Positions 52,429 to 61,573 of a stretch of DNA of 64,000 nt are shown piece by piece; the first letter of the stretch is position 1, and each line of letters begins with the position of its first letter. The stretch covers positions 1-64,000 of the forward strand of contig JAFEBA010000102.1 of NCBI GenBank assembly GCA_018266105.1, read 5' to 3'. Made by a program: the position numbers and the translations under genes. Origin of the DNA: a bacterium. Lineage in GTDB: Bacteria; Vulcanimicrobiota; Xenobia; Xenobiales; JADMJV01. The notes beneath the pieces are model-generated. The model was not told where the DNA came from, ran no database searches, and worked only from the letters and a program-made list of their open reading frames with translations.

Positions 52429-52863
52429 TCATTCCGTGTAAGGCGGGATTTCCAGTCGAACAACGCAGACCTGCTCCCAGATTCCCTCACCGAGTAAGAA
52501 CCTGAGGAATCTGCTCAAAACGGGATGGCTTTTTTCATAGGTTAACAGTTCGCATCGACTGTGGTCGCGAGTCAAAACCCGAGCATAGACTCTCCATCTA
52601 CGGCCCCGAAAGTCTACCTCGGCCTCAGGGTGTTTAAGCAGGTTCAGAAACCATTCGGCCCGGAACCCCATGGCTGATCCGACGTAAATGTGTCTCGCTA
52701 TCGGGTCATAACGAACGACCTCCAGGACAGCCTGCCGCATCAGCCCGGTTCGCCTTCCCCGATGATGCAAGCGCAAAAAACGAGAGCCCAGAATCCAAGA
52801 ACAGTCAGCCCGATAGAGCCAGAGAGGTAATCGCAGAAACCTTCGCAGGACAGACATCCTCAC
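52429..52863 (-). CDS. Nitroreductase/DDN-like (DUF385) protein
   Basis: A 144-residue split-barrel protein of the deazaflavin-dependent nitroreductase (DDN/DUF385) type: LRLHHRGRRTGLMRQAVLEV, IYVGSAMGFRAEWFLNLL, and HPEAEVDFRGRRWRVYARVL. Relatives use F420 or bind quinones; whether this organism makes F420 is unknown. The start is a GTG in a GTGA overlap with the spermidine synthase stop, so it is coupled to that gene. Confidence 0.82.
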   Translation of the reverse strand: MRMSVLRRFLRLPLWLYRADCSWILGSRFLRLHHRGRRTGLMRQAVLEVVRYDPIARHIYVGSAMGFRAEWFLNLLKHPEAEVDFRGRRWRVYARVLTRDHSRCELLTYEKSHPVLSRFLRFLLGEGIWEQVCVVRLEIPPYTE

Positions 52864-53753
52864 CAGGGCCCATCAGAGTTGTCAGGGGAATAGCGCAGGG
52901 CCCGACGCAGGTGTTTGGGTTTGTGGATGCTGCGCACGTGCATTTCTCCGTCGTAGGCCTTGAGACCGGTGACCCGGCGCAGCAGGAGCTGCCGGTCTAC
53001 TTGCTCCTGGCAGAGAGTGTCCGGTGAGAAACAGTGGCTGGCGGTCAGAAAGCACCACAGGCTGTGATAACAGGGGACGAAGCTGACCATCGGACAGAGT
53101 CTTGACCAATGTTTGGCCAACTTGCGGTAGTGGCTTACAAAAAGGCTCTCCTGGCGAGGATTGCCGCTGCCGACTTGAGTGCAGAAGATACCATCCAGCC
53201 CCAACCTGGAGGCGACCAGCTGGTAAAGTTCCTTGAAGTCCAGGGTCTCCGATTCACTATTTTCGGTTAAGTCCGCGATGATGACGTCAAAATAACCTTG
53301 GGCGTCGCGCAAATACTGCAGTGCGTCCCCCACGATCAGGCGGCAGCGAGGGTCGTTGAAAGCCCCAGCGTGGAATTCTGGGGCAAAATCCCGACACAGC
53401 TTGATCAGTGTGGCGTCTTGCTCCACCATAACCACTTCCTGCACGCATTGGTGGCGGAGGACCTCCCGCAAGGCGCTGCCTTCACCTCCACCTAAAATCA
53501 GGACTCTGCGCGGCAGAGTGTGCACAAGCAGCCCAGGATGAACCAGGAGCTCGTGATAAATCGCCAAGTCCTTGGTGGCGGACTGGAAATCCCCATCCAG
53601 CAGCAGAAACTTTCCCCAAAGTTCATTCTCTCCCAGGAAGATTTCCTGGTAAGGGCTTTGTCCCTGGAAGATCACTCGGTCGACCCGGTGCTCGATTCGA
53701 ACCGGACCTTCAATACGTTCTTTCACCCACTCCGGGTCCACTGTCCCACTCAT
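52860..53753 (-). CDS. speE: Spermidine synthase-like aminopropyltransferase
   Basis: A 297-residue cytoplasmic enzyme that would move an aminopropyl group from decarboxylated SAM to putrescine. ATG 53753 is preferred over an upstream start at 53810 because the family's N-terminus begins there. Motifs: QEIFLGENELWGKFLLLDG, AIYHELLVHPGLLVH, RVLILGGGEGSALREVLRH (nucleotide loop), VVMVEQDATLI and the gatekeeper/catalytic Asp segment VIIADLTENSESE, a variant of the usual DSTDP. A related triamine synthase is possible. Coupled to the DDN-like gene; an amine oxidase is encoded about 3.7 kb away. Confidence 0.88.
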   Translation of the reverse strand: MSGTVDPEWVKERIEGPVRIEHRVDRVIFQGQSPYQEIFLGENELWGKFLLLDGDFQSATKDLAIYHELLVHPGLLVHTLPRRVLILGGGEGSALREVLRHQCVQEVVMVEQDATLIKLCRDFAPEFHAGAFNDPRCRLIVGDALQYLRDAQGYFDVIIADLTENSESETLDFKELYQLVASRLGLDGIFCTQVGSGNPRQESLFVSHYRKLAKHWSRLCPMVSFVPCYHSLWCFLTASHCFSPDTLCQEQVDRQLLLRRVTGLKAYDGEMHVRSIHKPKHLRRALRYSPDNSDGPW

Positions 53754-53952
53754 GCTACAACCAAGATCTGGATAAGCTTGCGCGGTCCTCCAGAGATTCT
53801 TTTGTGGCAAGGCGTAGCGCTGCTGTCATTTTGCGCAAAGCCGCGGGCCAGTGCGAGGCTCTCGGCCTTACCGAAGCCAGAACGCCAACAGGGATTCCAG
53901 TTCCGTTTGCTGCAGATTCTCGGCAACTCATCTCAAAGCACTGGAGAAGCAG

Positions 53953-54342
53953 ATGAAGAAACTGATCCTCGTCCTGGCCACCGTTCTCTCGACCAGCGGC
54001 TGGCTGGCCGCCGAAGAGCTGACCGGCAAGCTGATTGTGCCTCGGGGCGCTGCAACCAAGGAAAGCTATCTCATCGGCAACTTCCAGCTGCTTGGGCGCA
54101 AAGGTAAGGTCATCCTGAGCGAATCAAAGCAGGTGTCAAGCCAGACTCTGAATCGGTTCCGGGACCAGTGGGTTTCCATTCAGGCCGAGTTTCAACCGGC
54201 CCAGACCGCTGACCCTCAGGAGCAGGCCCCGCTCATCATCGGCCCGGACGGCAAAACCAGTCTGCAGGATCACCCCGCCAGCTATCGCGTGATTTCCATT
54301 CAGGCCTACAAAGGACCCCGGTTTCCTTTGCCCAAGCCTTAA
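53953..54342 (+). CDS. Small secreted hypothetical protein
   Basis: A 129-residue product. ATG 53953 has ggag 6 bases upstream and starts a signal peptide (LILVLATVLSTSGWLAA), with the mature protein from EELTG. It is beta-rich (GKLIVPRGAATKESYLIGNF; DQWVSIQAEFQPA; SYRVISIQAYKGP), with the feel of an OB-like or DUF-type small periplasmic protein. No family recognised. Divergent from the spermidine synthase gene and convergent with arsA. Confidence 0.65.
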   Translation: MKKLILVLATVLSTSGWLAAEELTGKLIVPRGAATKESYLIGNFQLLGRKGKVILSESKQVSSQTLNRFRDQWVSIQAEFQPAQTADPQEQAPLIIGPDGKTSLQDHPASYRVISIQAYKGPRFPLPKP

Positions 54343-54345
54343 GGG

Positions 54346-56046
54346 TTATGCATGCACGGCCTGCGCCAACCGGAGTGGCTCCAAATAGGCTTTGTCTCCC
54401 AGTTTCAGCACTTCCGCCAGGCAGGCTGCCTCGTGAATCGCTCGCGAGGCCAGCACCGGATCCTGAGTACCCGAAGCCAGCAACGAGCGATTGACCACCC
54501 AGGCGAAGGGAGAGATTTGGGCCCGCAGCAGGTCGGCCTGCAGGCTGGCGGCCTCATGCACCGGAGTCGGCTCGGCCAGAGTGACCAGCACCACTCGGGT
54601 AAACTGGGGGTCTCGCAGCCTGGGTAGCAACTGGGTCACGGATTCCGGTGAGTCTTGCTGGTTCCGGCGTACCTCCCGAGAGTAGGCTTCACTGGCATCC
54701 ATTAACAAAATGGTGTGACCGGTGGGAGCCGTATCGATGATGACAAATTCGTGCTCACCCTGGTGGACGGCTTCGGCAAAGGCCCGGAAAACGGCAATTT
54801 CTTCGGTGCAGGGCGAGCGTAGATCTTCTTTGAGCAGGGCCAGGCCCTGCTCGTCCAACTTGGCCGCGGCCCTGGCCAGAACCTCGTCCGTATAACGCTT
54901 GATTTCTCGCTGAGGCTCAATGCGGTCGATTCGCAACAGGCCGTGGTCCCCCTCGGTCAGGTCGCCGGCCGGATCGGTGGTGGTGAGACGCACCCTGCAG
55001 CCTGACTCACTCAGTTTGCGGGCCAACTGCAGCGCCACCGTGGTTTTGCCGACCCCGCCTTTGCCCATGGTCATGACCACTCCCTTGCCGTTCGCGCGCA
55101 GTTCCTCCGCTAGTTGATCGAGACTGCCGAATTCGGACGGGATGGATGGGAGGGTCGAGGCCCGTTCCACCTGCTCAGGCGGGCGATTGAGAGCCCTCAG
55201 GGCCTTCAGGCCTACCAGATTGACGGGCAGTAGCGCCACTTGTTGCCCTTCCACCCCAATCAGCTGGTCTTGCTGGAGAGCACGCATGGCCTGGGCAGTG
55301 GGATCCTGACTGTGCGAGCCCAACACTCCGTTGATGAGCAATTGGATGTTGGCGACCCCCATTTCGGTCAGTTCCTGCCGGGTGCGTCGCGCCTCATTCA
55401 GACTGGACTTGTCCGGGCGCGCCACCAGTACCACCGCTGTTTGGCTGGCATCTCCCAACCGCTGCAAAGCCAGTGCATAGCGTTCTCTTTGCTCTTGCAG
55501 TCCGGCCAGCGGCCCCAGGCAAGAGGACTCGGCCGTGGTGGTGTTCAGATAGCCGCTCCAGGCGCCGGGTAAACTCAGCAAGCGCAGAGTGTGTCCGGTG
55601 GGAGCAGTATCAAAAACGATATGGTCGTAGTCCCTGGCCACCTGATCGTCGGCCATCAGGGCCACAAACTCAGCGAAAGTGGCCAGCTCGGTTGTGCAGG
55701 CCCCGGAGAATTGCTCCTCCATGTTGCGAATGACCGCCGGCGGTAAAACCCCGCGATAGGGGCCCACCACCTTTTCGCGGTAGGCCGCCGCTGCCTCCAT
55801 GGGGTCCAGGTTGCAGGCCCAGAGTCCGGGAACATCGGGCAAAGCCTGAGGCCTGGACGCCAGCGAGAGACCGAACACCTCGTCCAGATTGGAAGCGGGG
55901 TCGGTGCTGACCAGAAGAACCCGCCGTCCCTCATCACACAAGGCCAGAGAAGTGGCGCAGGCCAGCGAGGTTTTTCCCACGCCACCTTTGCCTGTAAAGA
56001 ATAAATAGCGCCGGGTCAGTGGCCGCCACCAGTCTAAATCGTGCAT
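54346..56046 (-). CDS. arsA: Arsenite-stimulated ATPase ArsA
   Basis: A 566-residue, two-half ATPase that powers arsenite/antimonite efflux with ArsB. Both halves have a deviant Walker A (FFTGKGGVGKTS and MGKGGVGKTTVAL) and the DTAPTGHT signature. The three metalloid-binding cysteines have counterparts: SGACTTELATF, ESSCLGPL and SPCTEEIAVF. It appears fully functional. Part of arsR-arsD-arsA; the pump gene arsB/acr3 is not in the window. Confidence 0.95.
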   Translation of the reverse strand: MHDLDWWRPLTRRYLFFTGKGGVGKTSLACATSLALCDEGRRVLLVSTDPASNLDEVFGLSLASRPQALPDVPGLWACNLDPMEAAAAYREKVVGPYRGVLPPAVIRNMEEQFSGACTTELATFAEFVALMADDQVARDYDHIVFDTAPTGHTLRLLSLPGAWSGYLNTTTAESSCLGPLAGLQEQRERYALALQRLGDASQTAVVLVARPDKSSLNEARRTRQELTEMGVANIQLLINGVLGSHSQDPTAQAMRALQQDQLIGVEGQQVALLPVNLVGLKALRALNRPPEQVERASTLPSIPSEFGSLDQLAEELRANGKGVVMTMGKGGVGKTTVALQLARKLSESGCRVRLTTTDPAGDLTEGDHGLLRIDRIEPQREIKRYTDEVLARAAAKLDEQGLALLKEDLRSPCTEEIAVFRAFAEAVHQGEHEFVIIDTAPTGHTILLMDASEAYSREVRRNQQDSPESVTQLLPRLRDPQFTRVVLVTLAEPTPVHEAASLQADLLRAQISPFAWVVNRSLLASGTQDPVLASRAIHEAACLAEVLKLGDKAYLEPLRLAQAVHA

Positions 56047-56094
56047 AAAAAACCAGATCCTTTCGAGCGGACGGTTGCCTGCGCGGAGAGCTGA

Positions 56095-56460
56095 TCAGCA
56101 GCAGCCTGAGTTTGGAGAACAGCATGAACCGCCTGATTTTGCGGGTGCGACCGGTTCGGAAGCGACGCCCACCCAGCCCGACAACTGCTGGCGGCCTGGG
56201 TAAACCTGCTTACTGACGATTTTGCCGTCGACCATAAAGATGGGTAGAAATTCGTTTTCCGCGCCCATCTCCGCGATCACTTCCGGATGCTGGGTGAACG
56301 TTTTGACGTCGTCACGCAGGTTGAAGCGCTCCACCGTTACGCCCTGTTCTTTCAAGAAGTTCAGGTCGGCTACCAGTTGGGTGAGACGAGGGTCGACGTC
56401 CACACCACACACACCGGTGGAGCAGCACATGGGGGGATCAAAAACTTTCAGAATGGCCAT
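56095..56460 (-). CDS. arsD: Arsenic metallochaperone ArsD
   Basis: A 121-residue chaperone that passes As(III) to ArsA. It has the essential N-terminal cysteines in PPMCCSTGVCG and two vicinal pairs at the C-terminus (SCCSP, GCC). The ATG at 56460 is chosen because the family starts MxxLxVFDPxMCCSTGVCG. It overlaps the arsR stop by about 23 bp and lies 48 bp before arsA. Confidence 0.95.
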   Translation of the reverse strand: MAILKVFDPPMCCSTGVCGVDVDPRLTQLVADLNFLKEQGVTVERFNLRDDVKTFTQHPEVIAEMGAENEFLPIFMVDGKIVSKQVYPGRQQLSGWVGVASEPVAPAKSGGSCCSPNSGCC

Positions 56461-56863
56461 TTGAGGGTTTCCTTTCCTGTTGCCTGAATTCGAGTGCTTT
56501 GGCTGGGTCAGCTTCCACAAAGCACAATGCCCGGTCCAGAAGCTCCGGAATACAGGGGTTGATGATACGGTAGAAGATGCAGTTCCCTTCGCGTCTGGAG
56601 TTCAGGATACGCCAGTCGGTCAGCCGCTGCAACTGATTGGAGACGGCCTGGGCTGACATGCCCAGAGCCTGAGAAAGGTCAGACACGCAAGCTTCCTGCT
56701 TCCGAATGAGCTCGTGCAAAAGCCGAAGTCGAGTATCATTGGACATCACCTTAAACAGACCGGCCAACTGACCGGACAACATCGGGGAAAGCAGATTGCG
56801 CTCAGGCAGAGCGCAGTCGCTTGAACAGGAACTTTTCTGATCTCGCTTCATCCAGTAATACAT
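56438..56863 (-). CDS. arsR: ArsR/SmtB-family metalloregulator
   Basis: A 141-residue repressor with a winged HTH (SDLSQALGMSAQAVSNQLQR and RREGNCIFYRI). The classical As(III) site in helix 3 (CVCDL) is absent: the helix has one Cys (EACVSDL). An N-terminal Cys cluster (SCSSDCAL) could supply the other ligands, as in CadC-type sensors. It heads the arsR-D-A operon and presumably represses it. Cd/Pb/Zn sensing cannot be excluded. Confidence 0.88.
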   Translation of the reverse strand: MYYWMKRDQKSSCSSDCALPERNLLSPMLSGQLAGLFKVMSNDTRLRLLHELIRKQEACVSDLSQALGMSAQAVSNQLQRLTDWRILNSRREGNCIFYRIINPCIPELLDRALCFVEADPAKALEFRQQERKPSNGHSESF

Positions 56864-57034
56864 TAATCCGTTGAATAGTTGGCGTCAAGCACACAACTAC
56901 CGGGCTCCCCAATCTATGACCAGTTGGGTCCCGGCCCCTTCAGGCCCGCTGCACACCCCCGCCCGCACGATGTGGCCAGCCTGCGAATTGTTCCGTGCCC
57001 TTCAGAAATTGGTTCGGCAGCCGACAAGTCTGCG

Positions 57035-57373
57035 GTGATCACAAATTCTCTCTCCCGACCCTGCTGTTGTCCAAGCGGGCGGGAAATCAGCAAGAAGGCC
57101 GAGCTGGACGAAAATCGTAAGAAAGCCGGTTCCGAATATGCGGCTGCTCTGGCAGCCCTGCACTCGGGCAGCGTGCCGGCTGCAAAAAGCGCCTTTGAGC
57201 AACTTCAAAAGCATGTGGAGCCCTCAGATCCCCTGCGACCGGCCGTCGACCAACTTGCCATCGCAGTTCAGGAACGTCAGGATTGCCTGGCCCATCGCCG
57301 CAAGGTGGCCGCCTACGCCCGAGTTCAGGCCTCCCTGCACCAGCTTCATTCTTCCGTGGAGGTGAGTGCCTGA
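57035..57373 (+). CDS. Possible small helical (TPR-like) protein
   Basis: From about 57090 the frame encodes a regular helical sequence (ELDENRKKAGSEYAAALAAL; VPAAKSAFEQLQKH) resembling one or two TPR units. Upstream the translation is Pro/Ser-rich and unlike protein. GTG 57035 is only a nominal start. It may be a 5'-truncated remnant. Confidence 0.35.
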   Translation: MITNSLSRPCCCPSGREISKKAELDENRKKAGSEYAAALAALHSGSVPAAKSAFEQLQKHVEPSDPLRPAVDQLAIAVQERQDCLAHRRKVAAYARVQASLHQLHSSVEVSA

Positions 57374-57497
57374 AGGGCCGGGCCTTCTGAAGGCGGCCAG
57401 CGGAGCATTTTTGTTGATTCCAGGCAGTGACGGCTACGGCCCCCTCGCGCCCCCTTTGCGTCCATTTTCTAGCCGCTTCTTTTGCTACTCTGGACCC

Positions 57498-58817
57498 ATG
57501 AATATGCGACGACGACAGCTTCTCAAATTTTGCGCCATACTTCCCTTCCTGCCGGCGCGGGCTGAGCAAGTCTGGGATGTCCTGGTTATAGGCGCCGGTA
57601 TTTCCGGCCTGAGCGCGGCCTCCTGGTTGACCGGCAAAGGCTACCGGGTGGCCGTGCTGGAGGCTCGCCAGCGCCTGGGCGGACGGGTCTGGACGGACCG
57701 CTCGCTGGGCTTTCCTGTCGATCTGGGAGGGTCCTGGATTCACGAAGCCACCGGCAACCCTCTGACCCAACTCTGCCAGCAGGCCGGCATTCAGACCAAA
57801 ATTGACAATGACCACTGGCAATTGATTCAACCTGGCGGAGTGGCCCTGCAGGATGATGCCGAAGAGGAGTTGGACTCGCTGAACTCTTGGATCCTGCGGC
57901 AGTTTGAGAAAAATTCCGGCGACTCGCAGCGTCAGGTGGCCGACCAGGCCCTATCCAGACGCCAGTTGACCCCCCAACAAAAGCTGCTCACCCGCGAATT
58001 CTACCATGGCTGCGCCACTGAGTTTGGTGCATTGCCCGAGGATGTTTCGGTGGCGGCCTATCGAGACGGGGGCTACCAGGGTCAGGATCGGGTCTTTCCC
58101 AACGGCTACTCCCAGATCGCCGACTATCTGGCCCGCGACCTGAATGTAAATTTGGGGCAGGTTGTGAAGCAGGTCGAGTGGGGGAGTTCAGGCGTTAATA
58201 TCACCTGCCAGAACCGAGTTTGGAGGGCTCGAACCGCCATCATCACCTTGCCCTTGGGCGTCATGCAGAGCGGATCGGTGGTGTTCAGTCCCGCCTTACC
58301 GGGAGCCCAACAGTCGGCTCTACGAGGGCTGAAGATGGGATTGCTGAACAAACTGGTGCTCACTTTCTCAGACCCATTTTGGCCTCAGGCATACCAGCAC
58401 TTCGCCAACCTCAGCGAGGAAATCGGCGTGCTGGGCGAGATTGCCAATCTGCAAAATCTGTATGGTCACCCGGGCCTGCTGCTCTTTTTGGCCGGCCGGC
58501 CTGCCTGGCAGCGTGAAGCCTGGCAGGACAGTCAACTCCGTCAGGAGGCCTGGCGCCTCATTCGGAGCCTCTTTTCCAAAGCCACCCCAGCGCTGGCCTT
58601 CCGGGCCACCCGCTGGGGGGCCGACCCCTTTTCCCGAGGTTCCTACTCCTATCTCCCACCTGGCGCTTCTCCTCGGCTTCGCTCCGAGCTGGCCCAGCCT
58701 CAGCCTCCTCTTTTCTTTGCTGGCGAGGCCACCCACGAGAGCATGTCGGCCACCGTTCACGGAGCCTTCCTCTCCGGCCGCCGCGCCGCCGCTGAACTCG
58801 ACGACTCCTGGGGCTGA
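57498..58817 (+). CDS. Exported flavin amine oxidase
   Basis: A 439-residue FAD-dependent amine/polyamine oxidase. ATG 57498 (or 57504) starts a twin-arginine-like signal (MRRRQLLKFCAILPFLPARA), meaning export in folded, FAD-loaded form. Then follow the dinucleotide motif VLVIGAGISGLSAASWL, EARQRLGGRVWT, LGGSWIH, and the C-terminal FAD motif FFAGEATHESMSATVHGAFL. A role in breaking down spermidine outside the cytoplasm is plausible given the nearby speE-like gene. The next gene begins 42 bp downstream. Confidence 0.9.
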   Translation: MNMRRRQLLKFCAILPFLPARAEQVWDVLVIGAGISGLSAASWLTGKGYRVAVLEARQRLGGRVWTDRSLGFPVDLGGSWIHEATGNPLTQLCQQAGIQTKIDNDHWQLIQPGGVALQDDAEEELDSLNSWILRQFEKNSGDSQRQVADQALSRRQLTPQQKLLTREFYHGCATEFGALPEDVSVAAYRDGGYQGQDRVFPNGYSQIADYLARDLNVNLGQVVKQVEWGSSGVNITCQNRVWRARTAIITLPLGVMQSGSVVFSPALPGAQQSALRGLKMGLLNKLVLTFSDPFWPQAYQHFANLSEEIGVLGEIANLQNLYGHPGLLLFLAGRPAWQREAWQDSQLRQEAWRLIRSLFSKATPALAFRATRWGADPFSRGSYSYLPPGASPRLRSELAQPQPPLFFAGEATHESMSATVHGAFLSGRRAAAELDDSWG

Positions 58818-58859
58818 CGTTCAGGCAGGTCGCTGAAGGTCAGAAGCGAACCCCGAGAA

Positions 58860-60815
58860 GTGACCAAAAGGCGAGGGCTATCGTTGCTTGAACTGCTGGT
58901 GTGCCTGGGCCTGATGCTTGCCATGGCCGCTATCGGCGCCCAGAACTTTCTGCGCGGCTCTTCAACCGTCAAGAAGGACGCCGTGCAGGCTTTAAGCGGC
59001 GAAGTGAGGGCCTTGCAGCAGAGGGCTGTGCTGGAGAACAAAATGGTTGCACTGACCCTCACCCCCTCGGCCACCCAGACCATTGGCACCGAGGTGGGAA
59101 CGAGCTTTCCTCGTCTGGAGAAAGTGCGCGATTTTAAGTCCGATTTTCCCGACGTCTGGTTGACCTGTGCCGCTCCCAGTCAGCTCTCCAGTCCAGATAC
59201 CGCCCTGAACGACAGCTGGTTCTCCAGTCAGAGGGCGGCCATCATTTTTGCTCCGGACGGGAGAATTTTCTCGAACCTGGCCGCCGATGGTCAAAGCTAT
59301 TTTCATCTGGGCTTGATGCGAGCCGGTGGTGGGCAGTGGGACATCCGGCTCGGCTCTCAGGGCGACTTGCAGGTCATTGAGCAGGCCAACACTCGCAACC
59401 CCATTCCCACCCTCGGCAGTGCCTTAAGTCTGAGCGCCTCCGCCAATCAGGCTCCCACCATCACCGGTTTGAAAATTCTGAGCAGTTCCAGCTTGCCGCG
59501 CGGAACCGATGGGTTTTTTCATCTCACCCCCGCCCCCGGCCAGTTAATGACCTTCGAAGTGGAGGCTCGAGACGATGATGGAGACGACCAGCTCTCTCTG
59601 GAAGGACAGGGCCCGGGCCAGTTTAGCGCGTCCACCAGCAACAGCATGACCTTCGATGCCTCCCGCGGTCGCTGGCTGGGCCACCTGACCTGGGCGCCCC
59701 CAGTCGTTCCCAGCGGACCGACCCAACTGCAGTTCATCGTCAAGGACCGCCAGGGGGCGGTTGCTGGTGCCAACGCGAATTCCAGCGTAGTGGTTGATGG
59801 CCTGGCCAGTGAAGGCCTGGTTTTTGCTGCTCAGCTCAACGGAGATCAGCACAACCGGATCTATCGGGCCAACCCGGACGGTAGCGGACTTCGCGAAATC
59901 TTTGCCTCAGGTCAGGCCGATAAGCTGGACCTTGCTGGTCCGGTTCTCTCTCCCCAGGGCAACATGGTTGCTTTTTTGGATTGCACCTCCTGGCCGCCCA
60001 GTGTCTGCGTCTCGGGAATCAACGGCACCGGTTTTCGCGTGATCCATCCGTCCCTGGCTCAGAATGGGAGTATGGCCTTGTTCTGGAGCGCTGATTCTTC
60101 CAAGGTTTTGGTCGCGGTCGGACCCGACAAAATAATGGCCTTTCCCGCCGCCGGGGGCACGGGACAGGTTGTGGCGGCCGGCATCAACCCAAATTTGACC
60201 GTGATGTCCCCGGACCACAAGAAGCTCGCTTATTACCGTACCGGTGTGACTCCAGCTCGGGTGGAGATCCTGGATCTGGCCACCTCGGCCACGACCACCG
60301 TGGCCACCTCGGGGCCGGGGACTCAATTGATGATGAGCTCCTGTGACTCTCCCATTTGTTTCTCGGCCGATAGCCAGAGCGTATTTTACACCGTCTATGA
60401 TAGCTCCACGCAGAATGCTAAAGTTTTTTCCTTCACCAGCCCAGGGCCTCCGGTTCAGGTGCTGGACGTGGGAGACCGGCTGATCTGGCTCCGCTCAGGT
60501 CCAGGCAAGAAGCTGGCTTGCGTGCTGATGGCGAGTGGTCAAAGGCCCCTTTATAGTTGGGGCGATTACAGCGATGCTGCCAGCAAAGTGCTGGTGGCCC
60601 AAAGGGCCAGCAACTCCATCTATGCCGGCTGTCCCGACCGCTTTGAGATATCCTCCGATGGTAACCGAATCTACTGGATGCAGGGACTGGACAGCGGCAG
60701 TTACCTGACCCGCTATGATTTTGCCGGAGGTCAGTCGGTCAAGATATCCAAGGTCGGAAGCTACTACCTGTGCCCTGACAGCAATGGCCTGTCGCTCCTG
60801 AACTTCGTTCCATGA
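58860..60815 (+). CDS. Prepilin-like protein fused to a TolB-type beta-propeller
   Basis: A 651-residue protein with a class III prepilin N-terminus (RRGLSLLELLVCLGLMLAMA; cleavage after Gly, Glu at +5), followed by a GspH-like pseudopilin region to about 170. A Cadherin/Ig-like segment (about 200-315, MTFEVEARDDDGDDQLSLEG) comes next, and then TolB/PD40-type propeller repeats (IYRANPDGSGLREIFASGQA; VCVSGINGTGFRVIHPSLAQ). A propeller on a pseudopilin is unusual and suggests a tip protein with a binding or adhesive role. The start is a GTG. The next gene starts in an ATGA overlap. Confidence 0.82.
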   Translation: MTKRRGLSLLELLVCLGLMLAMAAIGAQNFLRGSSTVKKDAVQALSGEVRALQQRAVLENKMVALTLTPSATQTIGTEVGTSFPRLEKVRDFKSDFPDVWLTCAAPSQLSSPDTALNDSWFSSQRAAIIFAPDGRIFSNLAADGQSYFHLGLMRAGGGQWDIRLGSQGDLQVIEQANTRNPIPTLGSALSLSASANQAPTITGLKILSSSSLPRGTDGFFHLTPAPGQLMTFEVEARDDDGDDQLSLEGQGPGQFSASTSNSMTFDASRGRWLGHLTWAPPVVPSGPTQLQFIVKDRQGAVAGANANSSVVVDGLASEGLVFAAQLNGDQHNRIYRANPDGSGLREIFASGQADKLDLAGPVLSPQGNMVAFLDCTSWPPSVCVSGINGTGFRVIHPSLAQNGSMALFWSADSSKVLVAVGPDKIMAFPAAGGTGQVVAAGINPNLTVMSPDHKKLAYYRTGVTPARVEILDLATSATTTVATSGPGTQLMMSSCDSPICFSADSQSVFYTVYDSSTQNAKVFSFTSPGPPVQVLDVGDRLIWLRSGPGKKLACVLMASGQRPLYSWGDYSDAASKVLVAQRASNSIYAGCPDRFEISSDGNRIYWMQGLDSGSYLTRYDFAGGQSVKISKVGSYYLCPDSNGLSLLNFVP

Positions 60816-61573
60816 GACCTCGAGGTATGAGCCTGATCGAGACGCTCTTTGCCGTCTTTGTTTTGCTGGCCGCCTTTACGATTTTTGGCACCCTCTTCCA
60901 ATGGGTTCTCAGCTCCAGTAAGCGCGGAGACCAGGCCGCCACCGCGGCTCGTCTGGCTCACAATCGACTGGAAGAACTTCGTCAGTGGAGCTCTCAGCCG
61001 TCCGGATCGAGCGATAATTTTCGGGCCGGCAACTGGAACAACTGGGCGACCCCGGTGGAATTGGAGCCCGGATATCTGGTGCGGATCGACCGGGTGGCAA
61101 ATCAGTGCTACTCACCAAGCACGAGTTTGGAGGCCGGATATGCCCGGCCGCGGGACATGTCCAATGCCTGTCGCCGGGTGCGGGTTCGAGTGCACTGGGG
61201 GCAACAAGACTACGATCTGTATTCACAACTGGGCGCCCCCCCGGTCAAGCCTTTGCAGCCCTATGCCAGCAACATCGTGGTGACAGCCGGCTTCGGGGGC
61301 AGCCTGGCTTATGGCTCGAGTGGTGTTTTGACGGCCCAGGCTCGGGATATCCAGAGTCAGAATATCGATGACCTGGTCTACGAGTGGACTGTCTTACCGG
61401 AAAGCGGCACCGCAAGCCTGACTGAGATGGATCGCAACGGACGTCAGGTCCAGGTCAATAACAATAGCCCCCTGACCACTTCTGGCAACACTCTGAAGGT
61501 TTCCGTCAGCGCCACCTACCGTGGTATCGTCCTGTCCGGAACCAGCGCCACCATTACCCTGGGTGGGCCCTGA
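60812..61573 (+). CDS. Minor pseudopilin, GspI/PilV-like
   Basis: A 253-residue protein with a prepilin leader (RPRGMSLIETLFAVFVLLAA, cleavage after Gly, Glu at +5). After the N-terminal helix and a LAHNRLEELRQWS segment, the C-terminal 110 residues look like an Ig-like beta domain (LTAQARDIQSQNIDDLVYEW). The start overlaps the previous stop (ATGA), and its own stop shares one base with the next start. Confidence 0.82.
   Translation: MRPRGMSLIETLFAVFVLLAAFTIFGTLFQWVLSSSKRGDQAATAARLAHNRLEELRQWSSQPSGSSDNFRAGNWNNWATPVELEPGYLVRIDRVANQCYSPSTSLEAGYARPRDMSNACRRVRVRVHWGQQDYDLYSQLGAPPVKPLQPYASNIVVTAGFGGSLAYGSSGVLTAQARDIQSQNIDDLVYEWTVLPESGTASLTEMDRNGRQVQVNNNSPLTTSGNTLKVSVSATYRGIVLSGTSATITLGGP

Noticed and set aside
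53779..53837. TTGCGCG and TTGCGCA near the spermidine synthase gene
   Set aside because: The half-sites are 52 bp apart, not 21, and no partner lies at the right distance.
57087..57830. Minus-strand ORF of 247 codons
   Set aside because: Mostly antisense to the amine oxidase gene and Arg/Pro-rich.
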